A stretch of DNA of 64,000 nt from Buchnera aphidicola (Nurudea yanoniella). GTDB taxonomy: Bacteria; Pseudomonadota; Gammaproteobacteria; Enterobacterales; Enterobacteriaceae. Location: assembly GCA_039829995.1 (NCBI GenBank), contig CP140036.1, forward strand, positions 186,001 through 250,000. The letters are read 5' to 3'. Below are positions 62,301 through 64,000 of the stretch, piece after piece. Every line of letters starts with the position of its first letter. Within the stretch, counting starts at the first letter, position 1. The notes under the pieces were generated by a model. The model had not been told where the DNA came from, ran no database searches, and saw only the letters and a program-made list of their open reading frames with translations. The position numbers and the translations under genes were made by a program.

Positions 62301-63497
62301 ATGAAAAAATTAGCTATTTTGGGATCTACAGGATCAATTGGCACGAATTCGTTACTAATTATTCAAAATAATCCTAAATCATTTAAAGTTGTTGCTCTAT
62401 CTGCTGACAAAAATGTTAAAAAAATGGTTCAACAATGCGAAATATTTACTCCACAATGGGCATCATTAAGAAATAGAGAAGCAGCTAAGGAATTAAAAAT
62501 TCAGCTAAAAAGTAGAAATATTAAAACAAAAGTTCTGTCTGGAGATCAAGCTGTTTGTGAATTAGTTAGTTTAGAATCAGTAGATTACATTATTTTAGCT
62601 ATTTCTGGTTCTTCAGGATTGATTCCTATATTACATGCAATTCAGTCTAAAAAAATAATATTATTAGCAAATAAAGAATCTTTAATTATTGGAAATCATT
62701 TATTAATGAAAGAAGTAAAAGCTAATAATACTATTTTAATACCAATTGATAGTGAACATAATGCTATGTTTCAAAGTTTTCCTCTTAATATCCAAAAAAA
62801 AATGCATTCAGCGAATCTTAGAGAATTAGGGATTAAATCTATTGTTTTAACAGGTTCTGGAGGACCTTTATTAAAAATTCCTTTGCATAAATTTAAAAAT
62901 ATAACTCCCTGCCAGGCTTGTGCACATCCAAATTGGATTATGGGAAAAAAAATTTCAGTTGATTCGGCAACTATGATGAATAAAGGATTAGAATATATTG
63001 AAACACACTTATTATTTAACACTCATGATATTGATATAGAATTAGTAATACATCCAGAATCAGTAATTCATTCTATGATTAGATACTATAATGGAAGCAT
63101 AATTGCAAATTTGTCAATTAATGATATTAGAATTTCTATTTTTTATGCGTTATTTTGGCCTAATAATGCAGTTTCGAATTTGCCTCATCTTGATTTTTTT
63201 AAATTAAAAAAATTATCTTTTGAAAATCTAAATTTAAAAAAATATCCATGTTTAAGTTTAGCATTAAATGCATTTCATAGTGGACATGCTGCTATAATAA
63301 TATTGAATGCTGCAAATGAAATTGCTGTTTTTGAATTTTTGCGTTTAAAAATAAAATTTACTGATATCTATAAAGTGATTGAATCTGTTTTAAGTATATT
63401 GTCGTGTTCTAATCCTATTATGTTGGAAGAGATATTAGAAATTGATAAACTTGCTCGTATTAAGACAAAAGAAGTTATATCTAAAATTACAAAATAA
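62301..63497 (+). CDS. dxr: 1-deoxy-D-xylulose 5-phosphate reductoisomerase
   Basis: Second step of the MEP pathway for isoprenoids, needed here for undecaprenyl phosphate. It has 398 residues, exactly as in E. coli, from the ATG at 62301; the frame is open 24 codons further upstream but those residues are unmatched and hydrophobic. The NADPH motif is LGSTGSIGTNSLLI. LANKESLI, PIDSEHNAMFQ, LTGSGGPLL and HPNWIMGKKISVDSATMMNKGLEYIE are intact. Followed by uppS after 51 bases. Confidence 0.97.
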   Translation: MKKLAILGSTGSIGTNSLLIIQNNPKSFKVVALSADKNVKKMVQQCEIFTPQWASLRNREAAKELKIQLKSRNIKTKVLSGDQAVCELVSLESVDYIILAISGSSGLIPILHAIQSKKIILLANKESLIIGNHLLMKEVKANNTILIPIDSEHNAMFQSFPLNIQKKMHSANLRELGIKSIVLTGSGGPLLKIPLHKFKNITPCQACAHPNWIMGKKISVDSATMMNKGLEYIETHLLFNTHDIDIELVIHPESVIHSMIRYYNGSIIANLSINDIRISIFYALFWPNNAVSNLPHLDFFKLKKLSFENLNLKKYPCLSLALNAFHSGHAAIIILNAANEIAVFEFLRLKIKFTDIYKVIESVLSILSCSNPIMLEEILEIDKLARIKTKEVISKITK

Positions 63498-63548
63498 AAT
63501 ATACTAATATATATTTATTAATAAAATTAAGGTTATATAAAATATTAA

Positions 63549-64000
63549 TGTTATTAAAAAATCTGTTAAAAACTAGAAAATATTGTCGAAGTTTTTTCCC
63601 AAAACATATAGCTATAATAATGGATGGAAATGGGCGCTGGGCTAAAAGAAGAGGAAAGCCTCGATTTTTTGGTCACAAAGAGGGGTTAAAAGCTGTTCGT
63701 CGAGCAGTATCATTTTCTATATTTTATAAATTAAAGGTTCTTACGTTGTATGCATTTAGCAGTGAAAATTGGAATAGGCCTTTTTTAGAAATCATGGTAT
63801 TAATGGAGTTATTTTTTTTTGGCTTATGTAGTGGAATTGATAATTTGCACAAACATAATGTACGTTTGAAGATTATTGGAGATATTACAAAGTTTAATTC
63901 TGTCTTGAGAAGACAAATTAATATTGTAGAAGCATTAACTATGAATAATAAAGGTTTAATACTAAATATTGCTGTAAATTATGGGGGGAAATGGGACATT
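63549..64000 (+). CDS. uppS: Undecaprenyl diphosphate synthase (3' end beyond window)
   Basis: Cis-prenyltransferase that makes the C55 carrier lipid for peptidoglycan. About 150 residues are visible of roughly 250. The catalytic Asp is in IAIIMDGNGRWAKRRGKPR. FGHKEGLKAVRRAVSF, LYAFSSENWNRP, HNVRLKIIGD and LNIAVNYGGKWDI match the family. The gene is cut by the window end. It supplies the lipid substrate of MraY, linking this end of the window to the dcw cluster. Confidence 0.95.

Noticed and set aside
1..64000. tRNA genes, CRISPR arrays, insertion sequences or prophage
   Set aside because: Scanning the gaps for T-arm signatures, direct-repeat arrays, transposase motifs and terminal inverted repeats found only the tmRNA. 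Absence of mobile DNA fits the proposed host.

Overview
This window looks like a piece of a strongly reduced, very A+T-rich gammaproteobacterial chromosome. Nearly every protein reads as a slightly shortened Escherichia coli orthologue. There are no mobile elements, CRISPR arrays or tRNA genes that I can see. Gene order and retained functions (thrABC, ilvIH, dapD, pdh, an intact but trimmed dcw cluster, no lpxC) point to Buchnera aphidicola, the aphid endosymbiont. Several genes I remember between the same neighbours in the pea-aphid strain (hpt/panC/panB, speDE, mutT) are absent, so it is probably another lineage, perhaps the Baizongia pistaciae strain. That strain call is an inference from memory.

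Layout. 1-4688: nrdA (3' part outside the window) and gyrA, minus strand. 5237-13592: mixed single genes for stress, repair and housekeeping (DUF2076 protein, 2-Cys peroxiredoxin, ung, grpE, nadK, tmRNA, grxD, rnt, sodA, pth, ychF), with hairpins between several convergent pairs. 13719-18409: thrABC on the minus strand, with a possible relic of the thr attenuator. 18410-19396: a near-1-kb gene-free stretch. 19397-26235: dksA, truA, mrcB, secA. 26501-33812: coaE, guaC and the pyruvate dehydrogenase operon aceE-aceF-lpd. 34124-35230: mtnN and erpA. 35343-51544: the dcw cell-wall and division cluster on the minus strand, in the order rsmH-ftsL-ftsI-murE-murF-mraY-murD-ftsW-murG-murC-ddlB-ftsQ-ftsA-ftsZ. 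51708-53914: ilvI-ilvH. 54115-64000: apbE, degP, dapD, map, then rpsB-tsf, pyrH, frr, dxr and uppS (cut by the window end).

The most striking signal is six genes whose reading frame is broken by one base, each at a run of 9-11 identical bases and each otherwise intact: nadK (A11), murD (A9), murG (A9), murE (A10), murF (A10) and apbE (T10 in the coding strand). Four lie in the mur genes of one operon. In five of the six, one extra base restores a full-length product close to the E. coli length. Slippage of RNA polymerase on homopolymers, described for Buchnera and related insect symbionts, could make functional product from these genes. Sequencing error or ongoing decay are the alternatives.

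A second signal in the same pathway is PBP1B (mrcB). It keeps an intact glycosyltransferase domain but has lost all three transpeptidase motifs, leaving FtsI (PBP3) as the only intact cross-linking enzyme visible here.
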